Shown here piece after piece: positions 41,760 through 53,738 of a stretch of 64,000 bases of DNA. The stretch's first letter is position 1; each line of letters starts with the position of its first letter. The position numbers were made by a program, and so were the translations under genes. This DNA is from Certhia americana. Lineage: Eukaryota > Chordata > Aves > Passeriformes > Certhiidae. The DNA lies in NCBI GenBank assembly GCA_018697195.1, contig CM031860.1, forward strand, positions 60,900,509-60,964,508, read 5' to 3'. Below the pieces are notes generated by a model, which worked only from the letters and a program-made list of their open reading frames with translations, ran no database searches and was not told where the DNA came from.

Positions 41760-44299
41760 AATAAAGAAAAAAATCCCCACATTCTTATTTCAATCAGTTA
41801 ACAGCAGACAGCAGGGCTCATGAAAAAGTCTGAAAGTGCAAACTACGGAGGAATAGTAACAGAATACTTACTGATTGACTTAATCTGGTGCTTATTTCAT
41901 TCCATGTGAGAATGGAGTTATGGAGTGGACTTACTATGGAAGTAAGTGTGATATTACAGATAGGGCACAAGTAACAACCATCCCCAATTGCTGAAAAAAA
42001 GGAACCTGTAGGTTAGAGACTGCAAAAGAGGAGCAAAACTCAAAGGACACCAGGATCCCATTCCATGAGGGAGTCCTGGCACAATGACATAAACAGCATT
42101 TACAAATAACACAGTGTCTGCTGCAGTTTTACACTAGAATTTATGAATTTTACACTAGTATTTATGAAGGGAGCTGGTAAGGTATCCAGTTGCACTGCAA
42201 CCATGTAACCATGGCTTAAACATTAACAAAGAGTATTTCTGATGTTTGAAGTGATGCAAGATAATTCCAGCAAACTGTCATCAAGTGCTGATGAGAATAA
42301 ACCATTCTGAATAATTAAATACTATTATAGATACTCGACCCAAAGTAATCACCCATAGATATCAATCTAGTCAGACCAGATACAATCAAAATAAGATCAG
42401 TTTAACATTATGTGAGACAGTATCACCCCAGGAGTGCAGCCCCAACAAGGAATGCCAAACTGGGCATCAAAATGCTGCTGATTGGCATGAAGTGACATTT
42501 GTTTTCAATATAGGAATTAATTTTCCAATAAAAACTTTATTTTTTATGACCTACAATGGGCCAGGTGGCTCATCTTTTAGGGATCCTGTGTGCTGTAGTG
42601 TAAGTCATCCAAAAATCTTCAATATTCTACTGTTTCTGATTCATGCAGCTTAACCTTTTCAAGCAGAGGAGTGAAAGATGGACACAATAACTTGATTTAC
42701 ACAAGAAAATCCAATGACTAAGTTTTGACCATTAGATGAAAGCCCTTCTTGCACCCAAAATACATTAATAGCCAGTGTTTGTAGCAGAAAGGGCATTTAC
42801 AGAGGAAAATTACAGTTTGCTCAATTGTACTGAACTGTAAAAACGGCTACCTAGAGAAAGATACATGGAACAATATTCTCTATTAAAAACCTCCCACCCA
42901 ATTAAAAAAAAGCCAATTGCAGCTAGGCACAAGTTTATGAAATGTTACTGTCATGGGCAGTATTCCTTCTATTTCAATTTGCATAACTTCTCACTGGAAA
43001 ACATGCATTTGTTTCAAAGACAGACTTTATATGAATTAAGAACAGAACTTTATGTATATTTTCCTTGAATTAGCAGTGAACTGCAAAGCCTTCTTTCCAG
43101 ATGTAACCCAAACAAGTGCACACTACAAAAAAGCCCTAAAAAACTTTATAATGTAAAATATAAAATGAGGTTTAGTATACCATTTTCTTGCTGACCACTG
43201 CAGTGAAAAGATTGGATTATAGGGAGTAAAAATCTGTCTGGCCAAGTAACATCTATTGTGCCTCCTGGAGCCATCCTGAACCCTGCTGTGTCCTTGTCCT
43301 CATTACAGTAGCTGATGAATTGCATGGAAATATATTCTAGGGACAGCTTCAAATATCACTCTTCTTTGTTATTACAAGATCCATTTTCATTCCTTGACAT
43401 TGTAAAAAGCCTGACAGGACTTAAGATTCTTTCTTTGTAAATTCATCACATCTTAGTTCTCTTTTCATTATTATTGTCTTGTCTCTTGCTCATTAAGTCA
43501 ATTTCCCACCTCTAAATGATGCAGTCCCCTCTGTTTGGGCTCAACCTTTGTCAATATGAAATTATGCTGCTACAGCTGAGTCAGCAGTGATGAATGCAGA
43601 GCTACAATAACCTCTTACCTCAGTCTAACATTTGCAGTCCTGTTAAACCCAACAATTCATTTGCCCTGAGAGAGAAACAGCCTCAAAAATAAAGACCCAG
43701 AATTCATAACATTTTTCTCTGTTTTGGAACCTTAAAGATTCACTCAGCTCAGGCTTTCTGCATGGTCATAGGATGATGATGAACAGATTTGACATGACAC
43801 AGGCAGGGCTCCCAAGCAGGAACTTGGCTGGGGAAGGCAGAGCAGCACCTCGAGCATGGCAATGCCACCTGCCTTGATGCAGCTCCTGGCATATTCCTGC
43901 TGTTCCATTAGCAAATGGCACGGGAGCTCAGCTCCAGCTTTGCCAGTGTCACACGGCCAAGCAGAGCACAGCCTCGCCTGCTTCCCCCAGCCCAAACAAG
44001 GCCAGGACATCCTCATCCACAAACAGGGACAGCAGCTGCTCCTGAGGATGGCTGGAACCACAGCAACTTCAGAAGAGCTTTTAAAAACCCTGATCTGGTA
44101 AATAATTTCAGCTTCAAACCATGTGAAAAAAATGTATGGACACCCAGAGCATATTTTAAAAATTATTTATATTTGTGTAGTTATCAGATTTTTAGGCAAA
44201 TATATGTTTGTATATATATATATATGTACAAATAAATAAATATATGTAATGCTGGGCAGTGTATTTATACGTGGTATTCTGACAAACTGCATGAGGCAA
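41760..44299. other. Intergenic stretch without recognised genes
   Basis: AT-rich sequence with no exon, RNA gene or mobile element I can name. A short (TA)n run lies at about 44,211-44,226. Confidence 0.55.
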
Positions 44300-44945
44300 G
44301 CTCGGGAATAAACTGATGTGCTGTTGGAACCCAGGACATTCCTCTGGCTGTCCTTGATGGTTCAAGACCCTGGCAAGGGGCTGAGAGACCTTGGCATGGA
44401 GTCAAAAACACCTGTGCCTTTGATTTTAGCCCATGGGAAAAATTACCAACTTTGTGTGAGGATTTACAAGCCACAAGAGTTTGAATAGAATTATAGTTAA
44501 TTTGTCAAAGGGTGAAAAAGTAGAATTTTGGGATTTTAGAATGGGGGTTCAAGAGGCAAAATGGACAGGTCTAAGTGTGTCCTGTTCTTCTTCTTCTTCT
44601 TGTCCATCTTCTGCTGTGATGATGGCACTTTCTAATTAGTTTAGAGCAGAGACAGACTGTCTAACATAGGTGATAGGTATTGGAAAATTATTGTAAATAA
44701 AGTACATGTAGTTTTTAGTATAAAAAGTAAACACCACCCTGAAGGCGGGGATTTTGCCTCAAACTGACCTGCTGAATAGACCTCTGCAAGTCAGAGAAAG
44801 AATGTAATAGATAAAATAAAATAAACAACCTTGAAAAGCCAAACTGACAGATCTCAACCTCTTCTTTGGTTGCAGCGCTGGGAGAAAAAGACTTTCTAAT
44901 ATCTCGAGAGACATCAAAATCATCAAAACCTGAAAATGTGTCTCT
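44300..44945 (+). mobile_element. Solo LTR (same family as 5.6 kb)
   Basis: An LTR-like sequence with the same ordered blocks as 5,565-6,085: 'gggattttag', a CTT-triplet run, 'ctgctgtgatgatggcactt', 'aacataggtgataggtattg', 'ccaccctgaaggcgggg' and 'gataaaataaaataaacaac', then a Cys-like tail 'cctcttctttggttgcagcg'. The AATAAA run would be its polyadenylation signal. This copy is better preserved than the one at 5.6 kb. The ends are approximate and no target duplication was confirmed. Confidence 0.68.
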
Positions 44946-47900
44946 CACTTAAATCCCAACCAGGCATCAAGTTGTAAATGGCTTCAGTTTGGTCTGGGAC
45001 CCTGCAGGCTCCTTCCCAAGGCCACCACACACATCCACAGCTGCTAAATGGCACGTCCCTGCTCACTCCCAGAGAGGAGTCACAAACAAGTCTGGCCTTT
45101 CTCCTTCTAACTCTACCTCAAAGCCATTTGTTACACACAAAATTGGCAGAGCATGAGGAGATCTACGCTCTCACTGCCTGTGTGCAACCTGTTCTATAAA
45201 TATTAAGCCAAACTTGAGGTTCTTAGCTTTCAGATTCACAAGGCATCTTTCCTGGCAACTACAAAAACCTTCTTTAAAAGGCTACCTGACAGTTTGTAAC
45301 CATGCCATCAGAAACTTTTGAGAGAGTCAGTCAAAAGCTGTGGTCTTACAGAGCTGCCAGAATGACTATATGACTATAATTGTCATTTATAAGCCTCCAA
45401 AATATTTAAAGGTGCTGGTGGTGTGAATTTGGAGTGGATCAATTTTCTGACATTAAGAAATGGTTCACTGCAGACAGACCAACTACTGATTGTCACAAAG
45501 GTTAATTAATTATCTTTAATAAAAGGATATTGATAAAAATGTTTAAGAAATACGAGATTTTAGTTTTTGTTTTTTATTTTAAATAAAATATACAAGCATT
45601 CTTAATATATGATGAAGTCAACCATAATTTTGAGTGGTGTTTTCCCGTTATTTTTAGTCTAAACAATTCGTTAATTGACAGCCAAACATCGGAAGGGAAA
45701 CCAGATTTCTGGACTGGAGACATGAATCAGCTCATATCTCCTGTTTAGCAGGACTCAATGGCAGTATCTTCTCAGGTAATTCTTAGTAAGTCTTATGGTC
45801 TGTCCTTGCCACAGTTTCCTCAGCTGTGTTTTGGAACTTCTGGCACCTGGCAGTGCCACAGACATGCTGTGAGAGTTCATGGCTTGTGAAATCCACTGAC
45901 ATACTGTAGCTACAGCAAATATTAACAACATTTTAAGTATCCAGAAGGATGCATAAGTGAAGCAACAAACATAAGGAGTTTCTGGAAAACAAATTAAGAA
46001 TTTGATCCTACCGAAATGCTAAGAATAGCTTGGCAAGTGATTTAGCACAAGATATTTAGCCTCAGGTACTCAAAAGATCCCATGAAAAGAATTGCAAAGA
46101 TCCGTCAAAGATTTAATTCCACATTCATGGGAAGTGTGGAGCACTGTAACAGTTCCCTCTGGCTTCAGGGGTGAGAAATCCCACTGAACAGATTGGTACC
46201 TCTGCAGTTATGGCCCTGTTTTGAGTTTCACAACACACCATCTGCCTCACCTGTACCATTTGCTTTGCCTCCTCATCCTTCCCAAACACTACAGAATTAC
46301 GTCTTTTCAGAGGGAACTGGGCTGCAAAAAGTACCTGTCAAAGCTGATTAGACAGAATGGGAAATGAGTGTTCAGGCACCATCCAGGCATAAACGGAAAA
46401 TCCAGCAATAAAACTGGCAACATCTTCTTGTTCTGTCATACTTCACTTGTGCACCCAGAAAGTAAATGTGAAATACAGCCTAGATTTCCATGAATGTACT
46501 ACCTAAAAGCTGTTCTTTAAATAGCAGATATTTGTGCCAAGAGAAACAAAATATTATTGTTGTGGGATTGTCAAGGCCAAAGAAAGCAGACTTCTGGGGA
46601 TTTCTGCTACCCACAGTAACACAACTCTTTTCACTACCAACTCTCAGCAGCCATATAATATTTCTTGTGATTACTTTAGCTCTGATGATGATTCAAAAAC
46701 TTGAAGTCTAGGACAGAGAATCGGTGTCAAAAAGATTTTATCTATCAAAATGCCTGAAAAATGCTAAAAAAGCAAAACAAATGCACACAAAAGGCAATGT
46801 GTATTCCTCCTTGGGTGTAACACTATTCATTTATAGCAGTCATTTGAGATACTTGGGTATTTTAATAAAGGGCTGCTTTAAAATCAGACTTAAATTCCAA
46901 ATGTGCTCCAGAGGCTATGGAGCCCTAACAGAGAAGAAAGACAGAGGTGGGAGGAGGTGAGAAAGAAGGCTGGAAAGTTGTTTATGCCTCTGTGCAGAGA
47001 AAGGGGACAAGACTTGGTCAACACTTTTAATACACATTTTCACATGTAGCTACTTTTGTTTTTTTTAAGTTTGACATCTGGTGTTCACTTCTGTGCATCT
47101 CTGAATCCTGCAAAGGTAGCACAGGAGAAATGAGTTACTGCAAAGGGATGAGATAAAACTTAATTCTTATGAATGTAACTTTGATGGACCTCTCAGAACT
47201 ACCCTAAACAGCAGAACTGGCATAAACAGCATCACTTAAAATGACTGTTTCCAGTTTGGGTATGAACAATCTTTGTTTGAATTCACTGGTTCTATCAGAA
47301 AACAGATGTTTCAAACCAAGTGCTTGACTCCTTTGAGCAAACCCAGACAGTGTATTTGCTGCATCACTGCTTCCTCTGAGTCAACATTCACCTTCAGCCA
47401 CAACTGGAGGTCTGCCTCATAATTTTACTTTTTGTGATACCGTTTAAAAAGCCTGAGATGAGGTTTGTAAGGTAATAATTTGATTCAAAACTAATGTTTT
47501 AGTGAGTTGTTCTCAGTCTTTTGAATTCTCCAGCACAAGACAAGCCATGGATCACTGAATATTTATTAATTACCAAAAACCACACAAACTTTACAAAGAA
47601 TGGTGCATGAAGAGTTTCCTGAACACATCCACTTTTGCTCTCATAAAAATGACTTCTCATTCTTACCTCCAATATGACTTAAAAATGGCATGAATAAATA
47701 GAATGAAACTGTTATTAAAGCAGAATAAATCATAACAGTAATTGCATGCTTGAAACCCAGCATACTATTTATTGGTGTGATTTTCTGACTTGTGCATTCT
47801 GAGAGAAGGCACAACACCTAATACATCAGATGAAGTGAAATTAAGAGCAGTCTGAGATAATAGTGAGTAACAGTGAAGAAAGAGAACAACTTCATTGTTT

Positions 47901-50745
47901 CAATATTCAGATACAGAAATTATGGGCATTGAGAAGGCAATGGGAACTTCAGGCTCTCTTAACAAAAACCCTGAAGCCGTTTAAATAAATTTAAAGAATA
48001 AAAATAACTGAGGTGGACTTTGAAAACCTGAAACCAAACAAGTTGCCAAATAATAATGAATCAGACTCTTACTGTGTGAATTGAAAGATAATAAAGATTT
48101 GTTTACTGTTTCTCTGTCCTCCATTGTGATCTTAGAATCACACCCAGCTTTTTAAAAAGTTTGTTTTCCCCATTGTCACAGCAATTCCATAAAGCCACTA
48201 AAACTCTAATATGAGAACGCTTAAGGACATGTAAACATTATTATACTTGCATATTTTACCACTTGAGAGAAGTTTGAGAATGTCTTTCACACTTTAAATC
48301 TTTGCTGTCTGTTTTCTTACTTTTGACGCATTAATTGTAGAGGAATTTTTGTAGAATTCCATATAGGAAAAGCAAGGAAAAAATCGTTCCCTGGGGGCAA
48401 TATAAACGTGGTAGGAAAAATAGTAACATTAATTAAAATATCACAAACCAGGTAATTTAAAAAAGTCTGGATTTTCTACCACTTGATTAAAAAGGAAATG
48501 CTTCCAGCTTTAGCCTATTATTAACTTTTCTTTCCCAATTCTTCAGGGCAAAGAAGACAGAAAGCAGAATAATGGAGTAAAGAAAATGTCTAGGCTAGAC
48601 AAACCCCTTAAGGCAAAGGCATAAAGTTTCAAGTTCAAGGTACTAAACCCACAAAATGACATGGCCAAATTGTATCTTCAAATGCCAACAGCAAATACAG
48701 ATTTTTAATGAGAAGTAGGTGGATATACATGAATCAGCTACAACAACTGCAGCTCCTCAAGAGCAAATAGTGACTCATTTCCACCTTTTCTCAGCTTATG
48801 AGCCCTTCCACACGGTGTCTCTGAGGCACATCCTCACAAGCCATGGGATTACAAACCTCTCCAGGAGCAGCTGCCAGCCCCACTGTAACCGTGCACGCTC
48901 AAGCCTGTCCCAGCAGCACAGCAGAACAGGTTAATTTGCATCACGTGCACCTCATTAATCCCCATTAATTTGTTTTACTCTGCAAGCAGCAAAGGCAGAT
49001 GCCTGCACACAGTCATTGTCTCAGCTGACTGGCTGCAGCTCTACATGAGGTTAAAACTCTATTGCTGGTAATCAGGCCATCATATTCCTGCTCCATAAAG
49101 GCAGGAAAGATCAACAAAAATTTGGATGCTGAGAGTATCAGGTGTCTCAAACTGCAGGCAAAGAGCAGCACTGAAATCCAGTCCCTTTTGGCTGCAGGGC
49201 AGCAGGAAGCATGGTCAGTGCACAGGAGGAGTCAGGCAGCAAACTTAGAAATACACTCAGATATCCACAGAAATTCAACTTAGAAAGAGCAGGCAAAGGT
49301 AACAGACTTTATATCCCTTATCAAATACACCGGACTGTGGTGTTACAGCATTGTATTCCAAATGAGGAAGGGAGGCTAAACCAGAGAGATTTCTATTTCT
49401 GCAGTTGGGTGAAAGACTTTTCTCCAGGAAACAATATTGTAGTAGCATTAAATTTTCATCTTCTCAGAGAGTTTACTCACTGAATATATTTTGAGTGATT
49501 TTTGTTTTGTTTTCAAAGCTCATGGGACTGTAAAAAAATGGAACAGCAAACTGGTTTCTCCTTGGAAATGAATGCTGTTAATGCTGGCACTGCATGTTTC
49601 CATGAACTAGTTTATCACTCAAAACCTAAGAATTTTCTCTCACTGAATATTGTAACATGTTGTTAAATATTTGTACAATGTTATTTCCCAGCCTAATTTC
49701 AGTGCCCTTTAAGAGGGGTTTGTGGAATACTGGGTGAGAATCATGATCAGATAATGGTACCCAAACTCTCTCTCCTCTCCAGGAAGTGAATAAGGTGTGC
49801 TGAAGAAGGGAGAGGGGAAAATTAGTTATTTATAACATCAGAGAGCAATTTACTGAGTCTTGAAAAAGGATGCATGACTTTAACTACAGATTGACTCCAT
49901 TCCTACAGGTACCAAGGGGTTTTAGCTAGTTACCACTGAGTCAAAAGAAACTCCTTACACTAAAATAAACAAAAACCCCAAAGGGAGCATGTGTGTGCTG
50001 TGTGATAAAATTATGAAGCATTTGGCCTTTGAGTCTTTCCAAAGCTGAAAGTTCCTGCTGATTTTGCATTGAAGAAAAGGATACCCTCTGTTCTCACAGA
50101 CTGTCAGACCAGAAAGGACCCGTTATAAGCAGTTCCACATGTCTGTTTGGCACAGGTATGAACTGACAAACACAACCAACAATCCTCACTGTGTCTGGCT
50201 CATGACAAGACCTGTATGAGATCTGCACTAAAAATAAGGGTGTGACCTACCTCTAAAACCTCTACCACTGAGGATTTAAAAACCACAACCCACAGACTCT
50301 TACAACTCCTTGAAATTTCCAGGAGGTCAAAGTGCTTCTGAAGTTGTTAATGTACCAAAACAGATTTTGGAGCTCAGAAACATGACAATTCAATTTAGGA
50401 AATATGTGTGAAAATTGGAATTTAAACCTAAATATAGCAAGACCATATTGCAACTTTCCCCAAGTATATTCCTTTGAAGAGCCCACATACTTTCCCCCAG
50501 AAAGCTGACTGCTTAAAATAGCTGTCAGCTTTCTAAAGGGAGTGATTAATTCCACTGGAGTTATTTCTGCTTCCAAGAGTACTATTAAATTTAACTGACA
50601 ATGGGGAAAGTTGCTGCTAATGGATGTCTCACATACTTTAAATAAAGCCCACATTTATGCATTGTTAAGTGTGTGGGTTGTTTTTTTTTTTTAACTTGAT
50701 TTTCATTATGCAACCTATCAGTCAATGCTTATAAAGCACTGACCA
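44946..50745. other. Intergenic stretch without recognised genes
   Basis: AT-rich DNA with scattered short ORFs and no recognisable exon, RNA gene or mobile element. Distant regulatory elements of SMYD1 could lie here, but nothing specific can be named from sequence alone. Confidence 0.55.
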
Positions 50746-50754
50746 AAGCCATTC

Positions 50755-51118
50755 AATGACTGCTAGTGACTGCTAGTAAATTAGTAATTGCCTTGTAATT
50801 GCCTCAGAATTAGTAGCACCTGTCTAGTAATTCCCAGTAACTACTAGAGCTAGTAAGACCCTAGTAACTGCTCAGTAACTACAATAAGGACCTCTCAGTA
50901 ACTACTAGGAAAAGCCTAAAAACTTTGCAATAACTGCGTGGTAACTGCTGGTAACACCTTAGTGCCTAACAACTGCTAGTAACGACTTTGTAGCTGTCTA
51001 ATATCTGCCTAACAAATATTAAATTACTAATTAGTGCCTTGTAACTGCCTAGCAAATAATAGTTACTGCCTACTTAATAGCTGCCTAAAAATTGCTAGTA
51101 ACTGCCTGGTTAATACTG
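50755..51118 (+). repeat. Degenerate CTAGTAACTGC minisatellite
   Basis: About 360 bp made of some thirty loosely spaced variants of (C)TAGTAACTGC(C), such as 'gtaattgcc', 'cagtaactactag', 'gtaactgcctag' and 'tagctgcctaa'. Units are separated by 0-10 bases and differ from each other, so the array is old or evolving by slippage. No reading frame is maintained. Confidence 0.8.
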
Positions 51119-51229
51119 GGCCTAGTACCAGCCCTTCCCTTCATGGCCCCATTGACCCATCCATCTTCAGGGTTGAATTCCCCTCAGCCCCCATGGTTCC
51201 CACCCCAAGGAGAATGAGCAGAGTAATTT

Positions 51230-51246
51230 CCCCCCCCCCCCCCCCC
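51230..51246 (+). repeat. Poly-C tract, 17 bases
   Basis: An uninterrupted run of 17 C, about 110 bp after the minisatellite array. Confidence 0.95.
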
Positions 51247-51249
51247 TTT

Positions 51250-53180
51250 TCCCTGCTGCTGCCCCAAAATGGAGCTTTATCCAGAGTACCCTGTGAAGGG
51301 TCACACTGGATGGTTAAAGCTGGATTGCAGTGGTAGGATGAGTCTGCTTGGCAGAGGGATTTTTTTCCTCCTGCTTTTTCCTTTTTTTCTCTCTAATTCA
51401 TGACTTGTCTGAGCTCTGCTCACAACAGTCCAAAGCTGCAGTTATTAAATTTGATAAAATTGTGCTTTGGATAATTTTTAGAGGGCAGCAGAGGGTGCTG
51501 TTAGTTCTCCTGTTGGGAGGGTGGGGCTACTCACCCCTCCAGCCCAGAATCCAGACAGACCCAAAGAACAGAACAATCTCCTGCTCAGGGGTCAGCTTTG
51601 CTCCATGCTCCAAAATTGGTGTTTCTCGCTTTGAAAGTCAGTGTTTTTTCAAGGGGCTCTAAGTAAGTTCACTGCTCTAAATACAGATAGAAAAAAATGA
51701 AAATCCCCCACATCCAGTATCTACTTTGAAAAGGTACATTGCTGTAATCATATTATTTGTTCTGTTATTCTATTCTATTGTGTATTATTTGTTATCTGGG
51801 AACCAGAAACAGTGCTTAGTGTGATTAATGACTGAGTTCAATATAGCCACACTCCAAGCTGTGTGAGTTTGAGAGGAAAAAACAATCAGCACTGATTTTG
51901 AGGTGCTAAAAAGTTTTTTGAGGTGCTAAGGCAGTTTCTAAAAGATGCCTAGAGCCAAGGGAATAACCTCTGAATAACAGATGAGACCAGAGCATTCTGA
52001 TATCACCTATCACACAGGTAGAGCATTGCAGCTAAAATTGTAATTCCTTGTAGGATTTAATTGCCTGCAGTGACTTTTCTAGGCTGCACAGTATGAACTG
52101 GGAGGCTTGTGCTGATGGCTCTGGGACAGCTCTGGCCCTCCTCAGGAGCAGTGGAGGTGTCTGGTTGTTATGGAAATACTGCTCATAACCACATGAACAG
52201 CCAGATCACCCTGGATTATGGAGCTGTGGATTGATTCTGTTTGTGCTTGGCACATACAGGCAGGCTATAAGAGAGGGATTTGTTATGATACCAGGCTTTA
52301 TTTGCAGGCAAGGAACACTTCCAGAGGCTTTTAGCAGTAGCTGCTGAGCAGTTCTGTGTCTTGAAGAGCCCAGTGATACTTCCTACTGCCTTGGAAATGT
52401 AAAGTATTTGTTTTACTGCCACAGGATGCACAGGGTTTATCCTCTTTATTTCTTCATCTCACTTTCTTTGTTAACCTGGCAGATCTTTCTGTGCAACACA
52501 GAGATGTGGGCAGAGGCTTGCAATCATTGTTATCTGCACAGTGCTTAGAGATGGAGGAGGAAACAGCATCAGGTTTCCTTGGTGGAGGGTGAGATTAGCA
52601 GGAACTAGCCCTGTGAAGTGCTATTAAACGATAAAAAAATGCTGAAGGGCAATGTGGGTGGGCTGGGTTCAGTTTTCACAGCAAGGTTCACTCTTACACA
52701 TGAGGGCCTTTCCTTGTGTCTCCCTGAACTTGCACTGGTGCAGAGAGTAAAGCCAAGGCCTTGCTGCTGCTGAGTTTAGTCTTTGTTGGACCCTCTTATT
52801 CCACTCAGATTCTCTTCCACAGCTGAGCACTGGAGCTCTCAGGTGCTAGTTCAAAGAGGTTTAGTGCATCCAAGATGGTGAGAGTATCTAGGATGTCCTG
52901 CTTGCTCCCACCATCTGTGCTGAACTGTTGGTGTCCTTCCAGCTCCTTCCACACTGCTCTGTACACACACTGCCACTGGCATTAGGGAAGTGAATTCCTC
53001 TTTTCTTGGTGGTGACAGGATGCTGAGAATGTCAAGGCACATGTTTCTCTGTTATCCCTGCCTCTAAACATGCTGTCCATCTCTTAGAGGGTAAAAATAA
53101 AGCAGCTTTGTTTGATTTCTAGAAAAAGCCAGACAGTGCAGGGGTCAGAAATAGACATCCCAGCCCTCCCCATCCCACTG
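51250..53180. other. Upstream flank of SMYD1, no gene seen
   Basis: No exon or mobile element was recognised. It is the immediate 5' flank of SMYD1 and may hold enhancer elements. Confidence 0.5.
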
Positions 53181-53183
53181 TCT

Positions 53184-53275
53184 CAGCTGTTGCTTCCTGA
53201 GAGACAGAAGCATGTGGTCTCTAAAAATACCCTGTGAAGAGAATACATTCTCTCTCCAATGGGAGAGTATAAATT
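53184..53275 (+). promoter_or_regulatory. SMYD1: Putative SMYD1 core promoter
   Basis: In order: an E-box CAGCTG at 53184-53189; a MEF2-like CTAAAAATAC at 53221-53230 (nine of ten consensus positions); a CCAAT box at 53256-53260; and a TATA box TATAAAT at 53268-53274. Transcription would start near 53,300, giving a 5' UTR of about 300 nt to the ATG at 53602. E-box and MEF2 sites fit the known control of this striated-muscle gene by MyoD-type factors and MEF2. The sites are seen; their use is inferred. Confidence 0.55.
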
Positions 53276-53601
53276 AAGCCGAGTTGTAATATATACAACT
53301 TCTTGTGGCTGAGAGAAACATTTCCCCACGTCACTTTTGGAGAGGGTTTTCCTAATGAAGCAGAAATCCCAGCGCTGCCCCATCCCTGTGTAGCCTGGTG
53401 ATTTTGTGCAGAGGATCTCTGGCTCCTGCCTCCCCTGCTCCCACCCCCTCGCCCTCCTATGGCAATCCCTGTGCCCAGGGGTGGGGGGAAACCAGCCCTC
53501 CTGCTATAAGTGTGGCCTCACAGCACGCCCAGGTTGATAGGAGTGACGGGAGGTCTGGCTTGCTCCGAGATACCCAACTCCCAAGCCTTGGGGTCCCTGG
53601 G

Positions 53602-53738
53602 ATGACCAAAGGAGGAATGGAGTCAGTGGAAGTGTTCACAGCTGAAGGCAAAGGCAGGGGTTTGAAAGCCCAGAAGGAATTCTTGCCTGGAGATGTCATC
53701 TTTGCAGAGCCAGCCTACGCAGCCGTGGTTTTTGACAG
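53602..53738 (+). CDS. SMYD1: SMYD1 exon 1
   Basis: Starts M-T-K-G-G-M-E and ends in V-V-F-D plus AG, at a GTAAGA donor. The ATG at 53602 is chosen because it matches the family start. The frame stays open upstream, but without a better ATG. An internal Met at codon 6 is the alternative. Confidence 0.93.

Noticed and set aside
41640..41760. Minus-strand ORF with a poly-valine start
   Set aside because: Produced by the (CAA)n microsatellite read on the other strand.
53398..53601. N-terminal extension of SMYD1 exon 1
   Set aside because: The frame is open upstream only by chance and lacks a good ATG. The family start matches the ATG at 53602.
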